Below are positions 10,850 to 20,003 of a stretch of 55,802 bases of DNA, in pieces. Position 1 is the first letter of the stretch; every line of letters begins with the position of its first letter. The notes beneath the pieces are model-generated. The model did not search any database. It was not told where the DNA came from and saw only the letters and a program-made list of their open reading frames with translations. This DNA comes from DATFEN01 sp035691285 (GTDB lineage: Bacteria; Acidobacteriota; Vicinamibacteria; Fen-336), in the NCBI GenBank assembly GCA_035691285.1, contig DASSJI010000015.1:1-55802 (forward strand), read 5' to 3'. A program made the translations under genes and the position numbers.

Positions 10850-12447
10850 CGCGCTTCCTGGCTCTCGGCGACGCCGCCCTGAGCGTCGAGCTCGGCGACG
10901 GCATCGGTCCCGGGCTGGCGGCGCGCGTGCGCGCTGTCGACCAGGCGCTGCGCGAGCGGCCGCCGCGCGGGTTCGTCGAGAGCGTGCCGACCTTCCGCTC
11001 GCTGCTCGTGGTCCTCGACCCTGAGCGCGCCGCGCCCGAGGACGTCGAGCGGGAGCTCGAGGAAAGGCTCGCGGCGCCGCTTCCGCAAGCGCCGCCGCCT
11101 CGGGCCCATGCGATCTCCGTCGTCTACGGCGGCGAGGCCGGTCCCGACCTCGACGAGGTCGCGGGGCGCGCGTCTCTCACGCGCGACGGCGTCGTGAGCG
11201 CCCACTCGGCCGAGACCTACACCGCGCTCATGCTCGGGTTCGCGCCCGGGTTCGCGTACCTCGGCCTGCTGGACCCGCGCCTCGAGCTCCCGCGGCGCGC
11301 GACGCCCCGGCCACGCGTGCCCGCCGGCTCGGTGGCGGTCGCCAACCGGCTCACCGCGATCTATCCCGCCGCCACCGCCGGCGGCTGGCACCTGATCGGA
11401 CGCACGGCCGTAGGCCTCTTCGACCCGTCGCGCGATCCCCCGGCGCTGATCGCGCCCGGCGACCGCGTTCGCTTCGCGCCGGCGAGCGGCGTCCCCGAGC
11501 CGAACGAGCCGCCGAGGCCGCCAGCCCGCCCCGCTCAGCCCGCCCTCGAGGTCCTGGACGGCGGGCTGCTCACGACCGTGCAGGACCTCGGCCGGACCGG
11601 GTTTCGGCGCTACGGCGTCGGCTCGAGCGGCGCCGCCGACCGCGTGGCCCTCGTCATGGCCAACCGCGCCGTCTCCAACCCGGACGGCAGCGCCGCGCTC
11701 GAGTGCACCGTCGCCGGGCCTGCCCTTCGCTTCCTGGCGGCCACGCGTTTCGCGGTCGCCGGAGCGGACCTCGGCCCGCTCCTCGAGCGCGCCGACCTCG
11801 GCCCCTGGCCGGTCCCGCGGCTCGCCCCTGTGCTGGCGCGGCCCGGCAGCGTGCTGCGCTTCACCGGCCGCAGGAGCGGCTGCCGCTCGATCGTGGCCTT
11901 CGCGGGCGGCATCGACGTGCCGGTCCTGCTCGGCTCGCGCAGCACCGACCTGCCAGGCGGGTTCGGCGGCTTCGCCGGCCGCGCCCTTCGCGCGGGGGAC
12001 CTGCTGGGTCTCGGCTCGGACCTGCGAGACCGCGCCGTCGCGCCTGGGCGGGCCACCGAACCGGGGGAGACCGCCGACGTGAGCGTCGTCCTCGGCCCCC
12101 AGTCGGAGGTCTTCGCGGCCGGGACCATCCAAGCCTTCTTCGGCGCCGCCTGGGCCGTCGAGCCCACCTCCGACCGCGTGGCTCTGCGCCTCGTGGGCCC
12201 GCGCCTCGCCCACGCGGGGCCGGCGGAGATCGTCTCCGACGGCATGCTGCCCGGCTCGATCCAGGTCCCTCCCGACGGCCAGCCGATCGTGATGCTGGCA
12301 GACGCCCCGACCACAGGCGGCTATCCGAAGCTCGGCGCCGTCGTCACGGGCGATCTGCCCGCCCTCGCCCAGCTCCTGCCAGGCGCCGGACGCGTGCGCT
12401 TCAGGCCGTGGGCTCCGCCCCGCGCACCCGCGCCACCACGAGGGTGA
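10846..12447 (+). CDS. 5-oxoprolinase subunits B and C, fused
   Basis: A 533-residue natural fusion. Residues about 1-215 are PxpB (KipI/allophanate-hydrolase subunit 1 type), with LGFAPGFAYLG, PRVPAGSVA and GWHLIGRT motifs. Residues about 220-533 are PxpC (KipA type), with LEVLDGGLLTTVQDLGRTG, the GSSGAADR segment and a late PTTGGYPKLGAV motif. With PxpA it forms the ATP-dependent 5-oxoprolinase. The two halves are more often separate genes, though fusions are known. The start is a TTG overlapping the pxpA stop. Its last 47 bases overlap the 3' end of the convergent phosphatase gene. Confidence 0.94.
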   Translation: MTRFLALGDAALSVELGDGIGPGLAARVRAVDQALRERPPRGFVESVPTFRSLLVVLDPERAAPEDVERELEERLAAPLPQAPPPRAHAISVVYGGEAGPDLDEVAGRASLTRDGVVSAHSAETYTALMLGFAPGFAYLGLLDPRLELPRRATPRPRVPAGSVAVANRLTAIYPAATAGGWHLIGRTAVGLFDPSRDPPALIAPGDRVRFAPASGVPEPNEPPRPPARPAQPALEVLDGGLLTTVQDLGRTGFRRYGVGSSGAADRVALVMANRAVSNPDGSAALECTVAGPALRFLAATRFAVAGADLGPLLERADLGPWPVPRLAPVLARPGSVLRFTGRRSGCRSIVAFAGGIDVPVLLGSRSTDLPGGFGGFAGRALRAGDLLGLGSDLRDRAVAPGRATEPGETADVSVVLGPQSEVFAAGTIQAFFGAAWAVEPTSDRVALRLVGPRLAHAGPAEIVSDGMLPGSIQVPPDGQPIVMLADAPTTGGYPKLGAVVTGDLPALAQLLPGAGRVRFRPWAPPRAPAPPRG

Positions 12448-14899
12448 TGTCGTCGTGCTGGGGCGCGTCGCGGACGAAGACGCGCACCGCCTCGACGATG
12501 CGCTCGGCGACGCTCGCCACCGGAAGATGGGCGGAGGCCAGGACCACGTCCCGCAGGCGCTCCTCGCCGAACTCGCGCTCCTCCGGGTCGAAGGCCTCCG
12601 TCACGCCGTCGGTGTACGCCACGAGCAGGTCCCCGGGCAGCAGCTCCACGGCCTCGACCTCGTAGGCCACGTCGGCGAGGGCGCCGATCACGAGGCCGCC
12701 GGTCTGCAGCAGGCGGACGCCGGCCGTGCCGCCGTTGGGCCGCACCAGGAGCGGCGGGTTGTGCCCCGCGTTCACGTAGGCGAGGCGGCCGCTCGTCTCG
12801 TCGAACTGCGCGACGAAGAAGCTGGCGAACGCGTTCCTCGCGGTGGAGCGGTAGAGCAGCCGGTTCATGGACGCGACCAGGTCCGGCAGCGCCACGCCCC
12901 CGTACTGGCTGCGCAGCGACGCCTGGACGATGGACATGAGGAGCGCCGCCGAGATGCCCTTGCCCGCAACGTCCGCCACCGCGATGCCGACGCGGCCGTC
13001 GCCCGTCGCGAGGAAGTCGTAGTAGTCGCCGCCGATGCCCTGGGCGGGATGGCACAGCCCGGCCAGTTCCAGCCGGCCCGTCTCCGGCGGCCCGGCCGGG
13101 AACAGCATGCGTTGCACGTCGCCGGCCAGCTCGATCTCGCGGCGCAGGCGCGCCTCCTCGACCATGCGGCGCAGCAGGCGCGTATTCTCGACCGCGAAGG
13201 CCATCTGCCACGCGACCGCGTTCAGCAGGTGGCGGTCCTCGCGGTCGTAGGGCAGGTCCCCCAGCCGCGGTCCGAGGGAGAGGATGCCGAGCAGGTCGCC
13301 CTTGGCCACGATGGGAAGCAGGATGCCGTCGCGCTCCGCGTCGAGGGGCGCGGGGGAGCGGCGCAGGCGCTGCACCACCTGCGAGTCCGGGCGCAACGCA
13401 GCGCTGCCCTTCTCCTCTCCCGTCGCGAGGACGTAGTGCCCGGTCGCCTCGTCGCGGAGGAAGACCCCGGCGCTCTCGGGGTGGACCGCTTCCTGCACGC
13501 GCTCGAGGCCGAACGCCAGCACCTCCTCGACGCTGCGCGCCTCGCGGGCGGCCTGGCCGATCTCCGCGAGGATGCGCTGGGTGTCGTAGCTCTCGCGGAA
13601 GAAGCGGCGGTCGATGCGCGGCATCACGGCGCGGTGGGCCGCGATCAGGACGCCGAGGGTCAGGCCGGTCACGGCCATGGTACTCAAGACCGCCGCCCAG
13701 AGCGGCAGGCTCTCGAGCCGGCGCGCGGGCGGCCCCGCGAGCAGGAAGGCCAGCACCAGGGCGACGTCGAGGACCTCGAGGATGAGGAAGCCGCGCGCCA
13801 CGAGCAGGTAGCGCAGGCTCCGGCGCACGAGCACGCCCAGCGGGATCACCTGGTGCTTCACGATCGCGTAGGCGAACGACAGCGGCACGAGCGGCAGGCT
13901 CACGATGGTCGAGATGAGCAGCACCCGGGCGGCCCACAGGCCGAAGGCTCTGATGTCGGAAACGAGGCTCACGGCCATCAGGACCAGGAGCGGCAGGAAG
14001 CCCAGGACGCTGCCCGCCACCAGGAGCCGGAGCCGGCGCCGCGAGGCGGGCTTCGCCTCGTGGTAGCTCAGCACCAGCGACACGAGCCCGCTCACGCTGT
14101 AGAGGACCGCCTGGCCCTGGATCAGCCGCGTGAAGAGCGAGCTCTCGCCGAAGAACGCGGCCCCCGCCGCGGGGTCCTCCTGGCCGAGGCTCGCGCCCAC
14201 GACGAGGGCCGCGGGAATCGCCAGGGCCGGAAGGTAGGCGAGGACCCTGAGCCCCGGCAGGCGACGCAGGAGCGGCGAGGGCTCGGGGAAGACCAGGAAC
14301 AGGTGGAGGAACACGGGCCAGAAGAACGCGCCCACGCACTGGCCCAGCAGGTACAGCTTCGCCTGCCAGGCGGGCAGCGTCTCGAACGGGAGCAGCGGGT
14401 TGCCGCCGAGGCTGAAGAGCACGAACAAGGCGGCGAGCAGGCGCGCTGCGGCCCGCTGCGGCCTGAGGGCGAACACGATCGTGCCGGCCAGCAGGAAGAG
14501 CGCCTGGACGGCCGGGAAGCCGAGGGCGAAGAAGGTCGCGTAGCTCAAGCCATACGGCACCGTCTCGAGGCGGAACTCCTGGAGCCGCCCTTCGCGGCGG
14601 ACGACCAGGCGGTACGGGCCGGGCACCCGGTACGCGAAGAAGGCCCGGCCCTCGAATCCGAGGCTCACGCCCTGGCCGTCCACGGCCACGAGCTCGTCGC
14701 CCGGCCGGAGCAACCCGTCGGCCGGGCTGCCGGGGCGGATCACGGACACGTAGAGCGCGTCGCCCCGCTCCATGGCCAGCCAGGCGGGATGGCCGGACAC
14801 CAGGACCAGCCGGACCGTCTCCCGGAGCACGATGCCGAGGAAGGCGTAGCCCAGGACGAGGATGAGCCCGCCCGCGATAAGATGGACCCGCCGCGCCAA
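12401..14899 (-). CDS. Membrane PP2C/SpoIIE-type phosphatase with PDZ-like and GAF domains
   Basis: An 832-residue signalling protein. The order is: one N-terminal membrane helix (LIAGGLILVLGYAFLGIVL), a PDZ-like segment at about residues 45-105 (VIRPGSPADGLLRPGDELVAVDG), and a block of about seven to eight hydrophobic segments (about 130-360). A further pair of helices and a GAF domain (about 440-590) follow. The C-terminal SpoIIE/PP2C domain has GGDYYDF, AVADVAGKG and VAYTDGVTEA, whose Asp and Gly residues bind the metal ions. It should dephosphorylate a Ser/Thr-phosphorylated protein, classically an anti-sigma-factor antagonist. No such partner is visible here; the kinase at the window start is a possible counterpart. 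The start is a TTG at 14899. The 3' end overlaps pxpBC convergently by 47 bases. Confidence 0.88.
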   Translation of the reverse strand: MARRVHLIAGGLILVLGYAFLGIVLRETVRLVLVSGHPAWLAMERGDALYVSVIRPGSPADGLLRPGDELVAVDGQGVSLGFEGRAFFAYRVPGPYRLVVRREGRLQEFRLETVPYGLSYATFFALGFPAVQALFLLAGTIVFALRPQRAAARLLAALFVLFSLGGNPLLPFETLPAWQAKLYLLGQCVGAFFWPVFLHLFLVFPEPSPLLRRLPGLRVLAYLPALAIPAALVVGASLGQEDPAAGAAFFGESSLFTRLIQGQAVLYSVSGLVSLVLSYHEAKPASRRRLRLLVAGSVLGFLPLLVLMAVSLVSDIRAFGLWAARVLLISTIVSLPLVPLSFAYAIVKHQVIPLGVLVRRSLRYLLVARGFLILEVLDVALVLAFLLAGPPARRLESLPLWAAVLSTMAVTGLTLGVLIAAHRAVMPRIDRRFFRESYDTQRILAEIGQAAREARSVEEVLAFGLERVQEAVHPESAGVFLRDEATGHYVLATGEEKGSAALRPDSQVVQRLRRSPAPLDAERDGILLPIVAKGDLLGILSLGPRLGDLPYDREDRHLLNAVAWQMAFAVENTRLLRRMVEEARLRREIELAGDVQRMLFPAGPPETGRLELAGLCHPAQGIGGDYYDFLATGDGRVGIAVADVAGKGISAALLMSIVQASLRSQYGGVALPDLVASMNRLLYRSTARNAFASFFVAQFDETSGRLAYVNAGHNPPLLVRPNGGTAGVRLLQTGGLVIGALADVAYEVEAVELLPGDLLVAYTDGVTEAFDPEEREFGEERLRDVVLASAHLPVASVAERIVEAVRVFVRDAPQHDDITLVVARVRGAEPTA

Positions 14900-14952
14900 G
14901 AGTGCCAGCCTGCGAAAAGAGCCATGATACGCCGCCGCAACGGGAGGATGTG

Positions 14953-16407
14953 ATGAAGACCTACGCGATGCTGATCGACGGCGCCTTCGTGGCGGCCGCG
15001 TCCGGGAAGACCTTCGACGTCATGAACCCCGCGACCGACGAGGTCATCGCGAAGGTGCCCGACGCGGGTCCCCAGGACGTGGACGCCGCGGTCAAGGCGG
15101 CGCGCCGCGCCTTCGAATCCTGGCGCGACGTCACGGCCCAGGAGCGGGGCCGCATCCTGCTCCGCCTGGCCGCCAGGATGCGGGACGAGCTGCCGCGGCT
15201 CGCCGAGATCGAGACCCGGAACTCGGGCAAGCCCATCGTCGAGTCCGAGTTCGACCTCACCGACGTCGCGACCTGCTTCGAGTACTACGGCGGGCTCGCC
15301 ACCAAGCTCCACGGCGAGGTGCTGAACGTCCCGGACAACGCGGTGTCCCTGGCCCTCAAGGAGCCGATCGGCGTGGCGGGCCAGATCATCCCGTGGAACT
15401 ACCCGCTGCTGATGGCAGCCTGGAAGCTGGCTCCCGCCATCTGCGCCGGATGCACCATGGTGATCAAGCCGGCCGAGCAGACGCCCCTGACGCTCCTCGA
15501 GTTCGCGCGCTTCTTCGAGGAGTGCGGGCTGCCCAAGGGCGTCGTCAACGTCGTGACCGGCTTCGGCGAGACAGGCGCCGCCATCGTGGCGCACGCCGAC
15601 GTGGACAAGATCGCCTTCACGGGCTCCCTGGAGGTCGGCAAGCTCATCATGCGCAACTCCGCCGACACGCTGAAGAAGGTCAGCCTCGAGCTCGGCGGCA
15701 AGTCGCCGAACATCTTCTTCGCCGACGCCGACTTCGAGGCCGCGGTGGATGGCGCCCTGTTCGGCGTGTTCATCAACCAGGGCGAGGTGTGCTCGGCGGG
15801 GAGCCGCGTGCTCGTGGAGCGCCCCATCTACAAGAGGATGCTCGACGCCATGGCCGAGAAGGCGAAGCGCATCAAGCTGGGCGACGGCCTCGACCGCTCG
15901 ACCAAGATGGGCCCGGTGGTGTCGAGGGAGCAGCTCGAGCGGGTGACGCAGTACCAGGAGCTCGGGAGGAAGGAGGCCAAGGTCGCGGCGGGCGGCGGTC
16001 GGCCAAAGGACCCGGCGCTGCAGAAGGGCTACTTCGTCGAGCCCACGATCTTCTACGACGTGGACAACTCCGCGCGCATCGCCCGCGAGGAGATCTTCGG
16101 GCCCGTGATGTCGGTGATCCCGTTCGACAAGGAGGAGGACGCGCTGCGCATCGCCAACGACAGCCCCTACGGGCTGGCCGCCGCGGTGTGGAGCCGCGAC
16201 GTGTTCCGCTGCTTCCGGGTGGTGAAGCGGCTGCAGGCGGGCATCGTGTGGGTGAACCACATGCAGCCCACCTACGTCGAGGCCCCCTGGGGCGGCTACA
16301 AGATGTCCGGCGTGGGGCGCGAGCTCGGGCCCTGGGGCGCCGAGGAGTACCTGCAGGTGAAGCAGGTGCACGTCAACCTCAACGAAGCGCCGATCGGCTG
16401 GTACTGA
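14953..16407 (+). CDS. Aldehyde dehydrogenase (betaine-aldehyde dehydrogenase-like)
   Basis: A 484-residue NAD(P)-dependent aldehyde dehydrogenase that oxidises an aldehyde to the acid. The cofactor-binding stretch has PWNYPLLM and KPAEQTPLT. The catalytic Glu sits in LELGGKSPN and the nucleophilic Cys in NQGEVCSAGSR; both are intact. The length is normal. The ATG at 14953 is preceded by GGGAGG at a good distance, so the upstream in-frame ATG at 14902 is rejected. It most resembles the betaine-, phenylacet- or gamma-aminobutyraldehyde group, but substrate cannot be read from sequence. The phosphatase gene diverges from it with about 53 bases between. Confidence 0.94.
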   Translation: MKTYAMLIDGAFVAAASGKTFDVMNPATDEVIAKVPDAGPQDVDAAVKAARRAFESWRDVTAQERGRILLRLAARMRDELPRLAEIETRNSGKPIVESEFDLTDVATCFEYYGGLATKLHGEVLNVPDNAVSLALKEPIGVAGQIIPWNYPLLMAAWKLAPAICAGCTMVIKPAEQTPLTLLEFARFFEECGLPKGVVNVVTGFGETGAAIVAHADVDKIAFTGSLEVGKLIMRNSADTLKKVSLELGGKSPNIFFADADFEAAVDGALFGVFINQGEVCSAGSRVLVERPIYKRMLDAMAEKAKRIKLGDGLDRSTKMGPVVSREQLERVTQYQELGRKEAKVAAGGGRPKDPALQKGYFVEPTIFYDVDNSARIAREEIFGPVMSVIPFDKEEDALRIANDSPYGLAAAVWSRDVFRCFRVVKRLQAGIVWVNHMQPTYVEAPWGGYKMSGVGRELGPWGAEEYLQVKQVHVNLNEAPIGWY

Positions 16408-16416
16408 GGCCCGAGG

Positions 16417-17115
16417 GTGAGCGAGATGGCGCCGAAGGGCCGCAGCGGAGCCGAACACCGGCGCGAGGCGCGCTTCGTGGTCGAGGGGCTCCAGGGCAAG
16501 ATGACCTTCGCCTCGGAAGTCGCCATCCTCAACATGAGCATGAGCGGCGTCGCCATCCGCACGGACCGCCGCCTCAACATCGGCCACGAGTACCAGATGC
16601 GCCTGGAGGCGGAGGGCGAGGGGCTGAACCTGCGCGGAATCGTCGTGTGGTGCTCGCTGGAGTCGCGGCGCAAGAACACCCGCGGCGAGGACATCCTCAT
16701 CTACTCGGCGGGCCTGCGCTTCACGAACGTCATGAGCGAGGCCCTGCAGAACCTGATCACGTTCCTGGACCGCCACAAGCGCCATCCCGACCAGCGCACC
16801 GGCGGCACCCGCTTCGAGATCGACGCCACCGGCCGCGCGCTGCTGGACGTGCCGCAGCCGTTCCGGGTCAAGGTCCTGAGCCTGACCGGCATGCTGGCCC
16901 AGTCCGCCACCGCCCTCACCCTCGAGGCCATCGTCCCCATGGAGCTGAGCCTCGACGAGGGCGGCCCACTCGGCTTCGAAGGGCGGGTGGCTTACTGCAC
17001 CGAGGTGGACCTCGACGGGGGGCCGGTTTTCGAGATCGGCGTCGAGTTCGTCCGGATGCTCGAGGAGGACCTCGGCCGCATCGAGGCCTACATCGAGAGG
17101 CTGAAGACGCGGTAG
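16417..17115 (+). CDS. PilZ protein with a second, degenerate PilZ-like domain
   Basis: A 232-residue cytoplasmic protein. The N-terminal half is a canonical PilZ domain with the c-di-GMP-binding RxxxR in HRREARF and the NxSxxG motif in ILNMSMSGVAI; both are intact. The C-terminal half (from about residue 125) looks like a second PilZ-type barrel. It has lost these motifs (TRFEIDA and LSLTGML in their place), so it may be a protein-binding copy. The start could be GTG 16417 or ATG 16426; both have a plausible GAGG upstream. It follows the aldehyde dehydrogenase by 9 bases. It should relay c-di-GMP to an unknown partner. Confidence 0.86.
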   Translation: MSEMAPKGRSGAEHRREARFVVEGLQGKMTFASEVAILNMSMSGVAIRTDRRLNIGHEYQMRLEAEGEGLNLRGIVVWCSLESRRKNTRGEDILIYSAGLRFTNVMSEALQNLITFLDRHKRHPDQRTGGTRFEIDATGRALLDVPQPFRVKVLSLTGMLAQSATALTLEAIVPMELSLDEGGPLGFEGRVAYCTEVDLDGGPVFEIGVEFVRMLEEDLGRIEAYIERLKTR

Positions 17116-17141
17116 CGGGGCGGCCGGACCAGCCCGGGCGT

Positions 17142-17996
17142 GTGAGTCGGAGAGCGCGGAGCGTGGCGAGCTGGCTGTTGGCGTTCGCTCTTGCGCTGCT
17201 GGGCCTGACGGTCCTGATGCTGGCCTTCGAGCGGAGCCTCATCTACTTCCCCGATCGGGCGCTGCCCTTTTCGCCCCGCGGGCTGGGCCTGCGCTTCGAG
17301 GAGGCACGCCTGCGCGCCGAGGACGGCGTGTCGCTCGACGCCTGGCACCTCCCCTTCGAGGGCGCCCGCTTCACGTTCCTCGTCTGCAACGGCAACGCCG
17401 GCAACATGGCGTATCGCCTGGACCGTGCGCGGCTCATCCAGTCGCGAATCGGCGCCTCCGTGCTGCTCTTCGACTACCGGGGCTACGGCCGCTCCGAGGG
17501 GCGGCCGGACGAGGCCGGCACCTACAAGGACGCGCGGGCCGCATACGCCTTCCTCGTCGAGCGGAAGGGCCTCTTGCCCGAGGCGGTGATCCTCTTCGGC
17601 GAGTCCCTCGGGGCGGCGGTCGCGACCCAGCTCGCCCTCGAGCGTCCGGCCGCCGCGCTGATCCTCGAGTCGCCGTTCACTTCCATTCCGGACATGGCGC
17701 GCGCGGCCTACCCCTTCCTGCCCCCGGTCGGCCCGCTGATCCGGACGCGCTACGAGACGCTCGCCAAGGTCCCGCTCCTGAGGCTGCCCGTCCTGGTCCT
17801 CCACGGCGATCGCGACGAGATCGTTCCCTTCGCACAGGGCCGCCGCGTGTTCGAGGCGGCGCCTGAGCCCAAGAGCTTCTTCGCGATCCCGGACGCGGGC
17901 CACAACGACACCTACCTGGCCGGCGGCGACGCGTACTGGAGCGCGCTCGACGTGTTCCTATCGGGCCTCGGGGCGAGCGCCCGGCAGGCGCGATAG
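17142..17996 (+). CDS. Alpha/beta hydrolase (Bem46/ABHD13-like), membrane-anchored
   Basis: A 284-residue serine hydrolase. An N-terminal membrane helix (WLLAFALALLGLTVLML) anchors the protein. The fold motifs are clear: CNGNAGN forming the oxyanion region, FDYRGYGRSEG, the nucleophile elbow GESLG, the acid in LHGDRDEIVP, and a late catalytic His in AGHND. This order fits the Bem46/YfhR/ABHD13 branch. Substrate is unknown; esterase or lipase-like activity near the membrane is likely. The start is GTG 17142; a second GTG at 17163 would still retain the anchor. It is read in the same direction as the PilZ gene before it and the LemA gene after it. Confidence 0.88.
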   Translation: MSRRARSVASWLLAFALALLGLTVLMLAFERSLIYFPDRALPFSPRGLGLRFEEARLRAEDGVSLDAWHLPFEGARFTFLVCNGNAGNMAYRLDRARLIQSRIGASVLLFDYRGYGRSEGRPDEAGTYKDARAAYAFLVERKGLLPEAVILFGESLGAAVATQLALERPAAALILESPFTSIPDMARAAYPFLPPVGPLIRTRYETLAKVPLLRLPVLVLHGDRDEIVPFAQGRRVFEAAPEPKSFFAIPDAGHNDTYLAGGDAYWSALDVFLSGLGASARQAR

Positions 17997-18020
17997 ACTC
18001 GAGCCGCGGAGGCAATCGGC

Positions 18021-18650
18021 ATGGGCAAGTTCGCGATGGTGCTGCTCGGCGTGATCGTGGCCGTGGCGCTCGCGGGAGGCGGTTGCGCCGTCGCCGCGTA
18101 CAACAACCTGGTCGGCCTGCAGCAGGGAGTGGACGCGGCCTGGGCGCAGGTGGAGAACGTGTACCAGCGGCGCTCCGACCTGATCCCGAACCTGGTGGCG
18201 ACCGTGCAGGGCGCCGCCGGCTTCGAGCAGGCCACGCTGAGCGCAGTCACCGAGGCGCGCGCCAGCGTGGGTCGCGTCCAGCTTTCGGGCAAGGACCTCG
18301 TGAACAACCCGCAGGCCTTCGCGCAGTGGCAGGCGGCCCAGGAGGGCCTGGGCGGCGCGCTCCAGCGCCTGCTCGTCGTCGCCGAGAGCTACCCCGACCT
18401 CAAGGCGACCGGAGCCTTCCGCGACCTCCAGGCCCAGCTCGAGGGCACCGAGAACCGCATCAGCGTCGAGCGCATGCGCTTCAACGAGGCCGCCCAGGCC
18501 TACAACACCGCGCGCCTGCGCTTCCCCGCGAGCATCGTCGCGAACATGGGCGGCTTCGCCGAGAAGGCCTACTTCAAGGCCACGGCCGGCGCCGAGAAGG
18601 CCCCCGAGGTCAAGTTCGACTTCGGGAAGAGCCCGGCTCCCGCCCACTGA
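18021..18650 (+). CDS. LemA family protein
   Basis: A 209-residue LemA-family protein. It has an N-terminal membrane helix (MGKFAMVLLGVIVAVALAGGG) and a helical extracytoplasmic domain with the signature YNNLVGLQQGVDAAWAQVEN, then RRSDLIPNLVATVQG and a late RMRFNEAAQAYN. LemA proteins are structural, with no known catalysis, and their genes commonly sit beside TPM-domain genes, as here. The ribosome binding site GGAGG precedes the ATG by 8 bases, and a TAGACT box lies at 17994-17999. The stop codon overlaps the next gene. Confidence 0.95.
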   Translation: MGKFAMVLLGVIVAVALAGGGCAVAAYNNLVGLQQGVDAAWAQVENVYQRRSDLIPNLVATVQGAAGFEQATLSAVTEARASVGRVQLSGKDLVNNPQAFAQWQAAQEGLGGALQRLLVVAESYPDLKATGAFRDLQAQLEGTENRISVERMRFNEAAQAYNTARLRFPASIVANMGGFAEKAYFKATAGAEKAPEVKFDFGKSPAPAH

Positions 18651-19990
18651 GCGCACGCACCGCCGTCGCCGCCGCCTTCGCCCTGACGGCGTTCGGGGCG
18701 CCCGCGCAGGAGATCCCCTCCGCGCCGCGCCGGCACTTCGACGACCGCGCCGGGCTCGTGTCGGCGACCACGGCGGCGCGCCTCGACGCGCGTCTTCGGG
18801 CCTTCGAGGGCGAGACCGGGCGGCAGATCTACGTCGCGATCTTCCCGAAGCTGGCCTCGCCCTCCCTCGAGGACTTCACGGTGCGCACGGCGCAGGCCTG
18901 GCGCATCGGCCGCAAGGGCAAGGACGACGGCGCGATCCTGTTCGTCTTCGTCGAGGACCGCAAGCTCCGCATCGAAGTCGGCTACGGCCTCGAAGGCCAG
19001 ATCCCCGATGCCGTCGCGAAGCGCATCATCGACGAGCGCATCGTGCCGCTCCTGAAGGCGGGCCAAGGTGACGCGGCGCTTTCCGCGGGCGTCGAGGCGC
19101 TGCTGGCGGCGGCCCGTGGGGAGAGACTGCCCGCGCCTTCCGGGACCGCCGACGGCGACGTGCCCGTGCCCGACACGGAGGGCTTCCACGACTACGCCGG
19201 CGTCGTGCCGCAGGCCGCCGCCGCGGCGATCGCCGAGCGCCTCGCGCGGATCAAGGAGGCCTCGGGCTGCCAGCTCGCCGTCGCGATCCTCGACGGGCTG
19301 CCCTCGCGCTTCTCGCGCTACGAGGATCCCCAGCTCTTCACCATACGCAGCTTCTTCCGGGCGCGGCCGATCGAAGGCCGATCCGAGGCCGAACACGTTC
19401 AAGCGCTCAGCGGGGAGCCGTCCGCGCACCTCATGGTCTTCGTGTTCGAGAGACAGCCGCTCCAGGCGCTGGCGGGCTACTACGGGAGCGGCTCCTGCCT
19501 CGCGGAGGCGACGGGCCGCGCGCTGCTCGACGCCGAGCTCCTCCCGCGCTTCGCGAACGATCCAGGCGGCGCGCTCCAGGTCGCCCTGGACCTCTTCGCG
19601 GAGGCGCAGAAGGGGAACTGGACACCGCCCGCGAGGCCGTACGAGATCCCGCCGGCCGCTCCGGAGCCCGGCGCCCTCGACTTCGCGTTCGAGGCGGTCC
19701 GGGCCGTCGCCTCGTACGAGGTCGCCGGCCTGCCCGTCGGCCTCGGCTTCCTGATCCTCGCGTTCCCCACGGCGACGTCGCCGGTCCTCTGCTTCCTGCC
19801 CATCAGGCGTCGCGTGAAGCGCGGCGAGGCGCTGCCGAAGGCCTGGCTGATCGAGAGCGCGATCCTGCTCTGGATCGTCGTGTCGAACCTCCGCTCCGGC
19901 AGCTCGAGCGGCGGCCGCAGCTACGGCGGGGGCTCCTCGGGCGGCGGCGGCGGCCGCTTCGGCGGTGGCGGCGCCTCGGGAAGCTGGTAG
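18647..19990 (+). CDS. TPM-domain membrane protein (YgcG family), two TPM modules
   Basis: An exported membrane protein of about 447 residues. The first TPM module (about residues 25-160) has FDDRAGLVS, the TGRQIYVAIFP strand and FVEDRKLRIEVGYGLEGQIPD. A second, more divergent TPM-like module (about 180-330) begins at FHDYAGVVP. A membrane segment lies near 365-385, a second near 400, and the C-terminus is the glycine/serine-rich FGGGGASGSW typical of YgcG proteins. No ATG, GTG or TTG is available ahead of the first module. The only frame position giving a signal peptide is a CTG at 18647 overlapping the LemA stop (CTGA). Starting at GTG 18758 would remove the signal peptide. Unusual start use is therefore likely. 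Confidence 0.83.
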   Translation: MSARTAVAAAFALTAFGAPAQEIPSAPRRHFDDRAGLVSATTAARLDARLRAFEGETGRQIYVAIFPKLASPSLEDFTVRTAQAWRIGRKGKDDGAILFVFVEDRKLRIEVGYGLEGQIPDAVAKRIIDERIVPLLKAGQGDAALSAGVEALLAAARGERLPAPSGTADGDVPVPDTEGFHDYAGVVPQAAAAAIAERLARIKEASGCQLAVAILDGLPSRFSRYEDPQLFTIRSFFRARPIEGRSEAEHVQALSGEPSAHLMVFVFERQPLQALAGYYGSGSCLAEATGRALLDAELLPRFANDPGGALQVALDLFAEAQKGNWTPPARPYEIPPAAPEPGALDFAFEAVRAVASYEVAGLPVGLGFLILAFPTATSPVLCFLPIRRRVKRGEALPKAWLIESAILLWIVVSNLRSGSSSGGRSYGGGSSGGGGGRFGGGGASGSW

Positions 19991-20003
19991 GCTTGCTGCG
20001 GCC

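Noticed and set aside
14902..14952. Longer N-terminus of the aldehyde dehydrogenase
   Set aside because: The ATG at 14953 has a strong ribosome binding site and matches family length.
12455..14953. Long open frame antisense to the SpoIIE-type phosphatase
   Set aside because: High G+C leaves few stops on either strand; the translation is low-complexity His/Gln/Arg/Glu-rich with no domain, while the other strand has clear domains.
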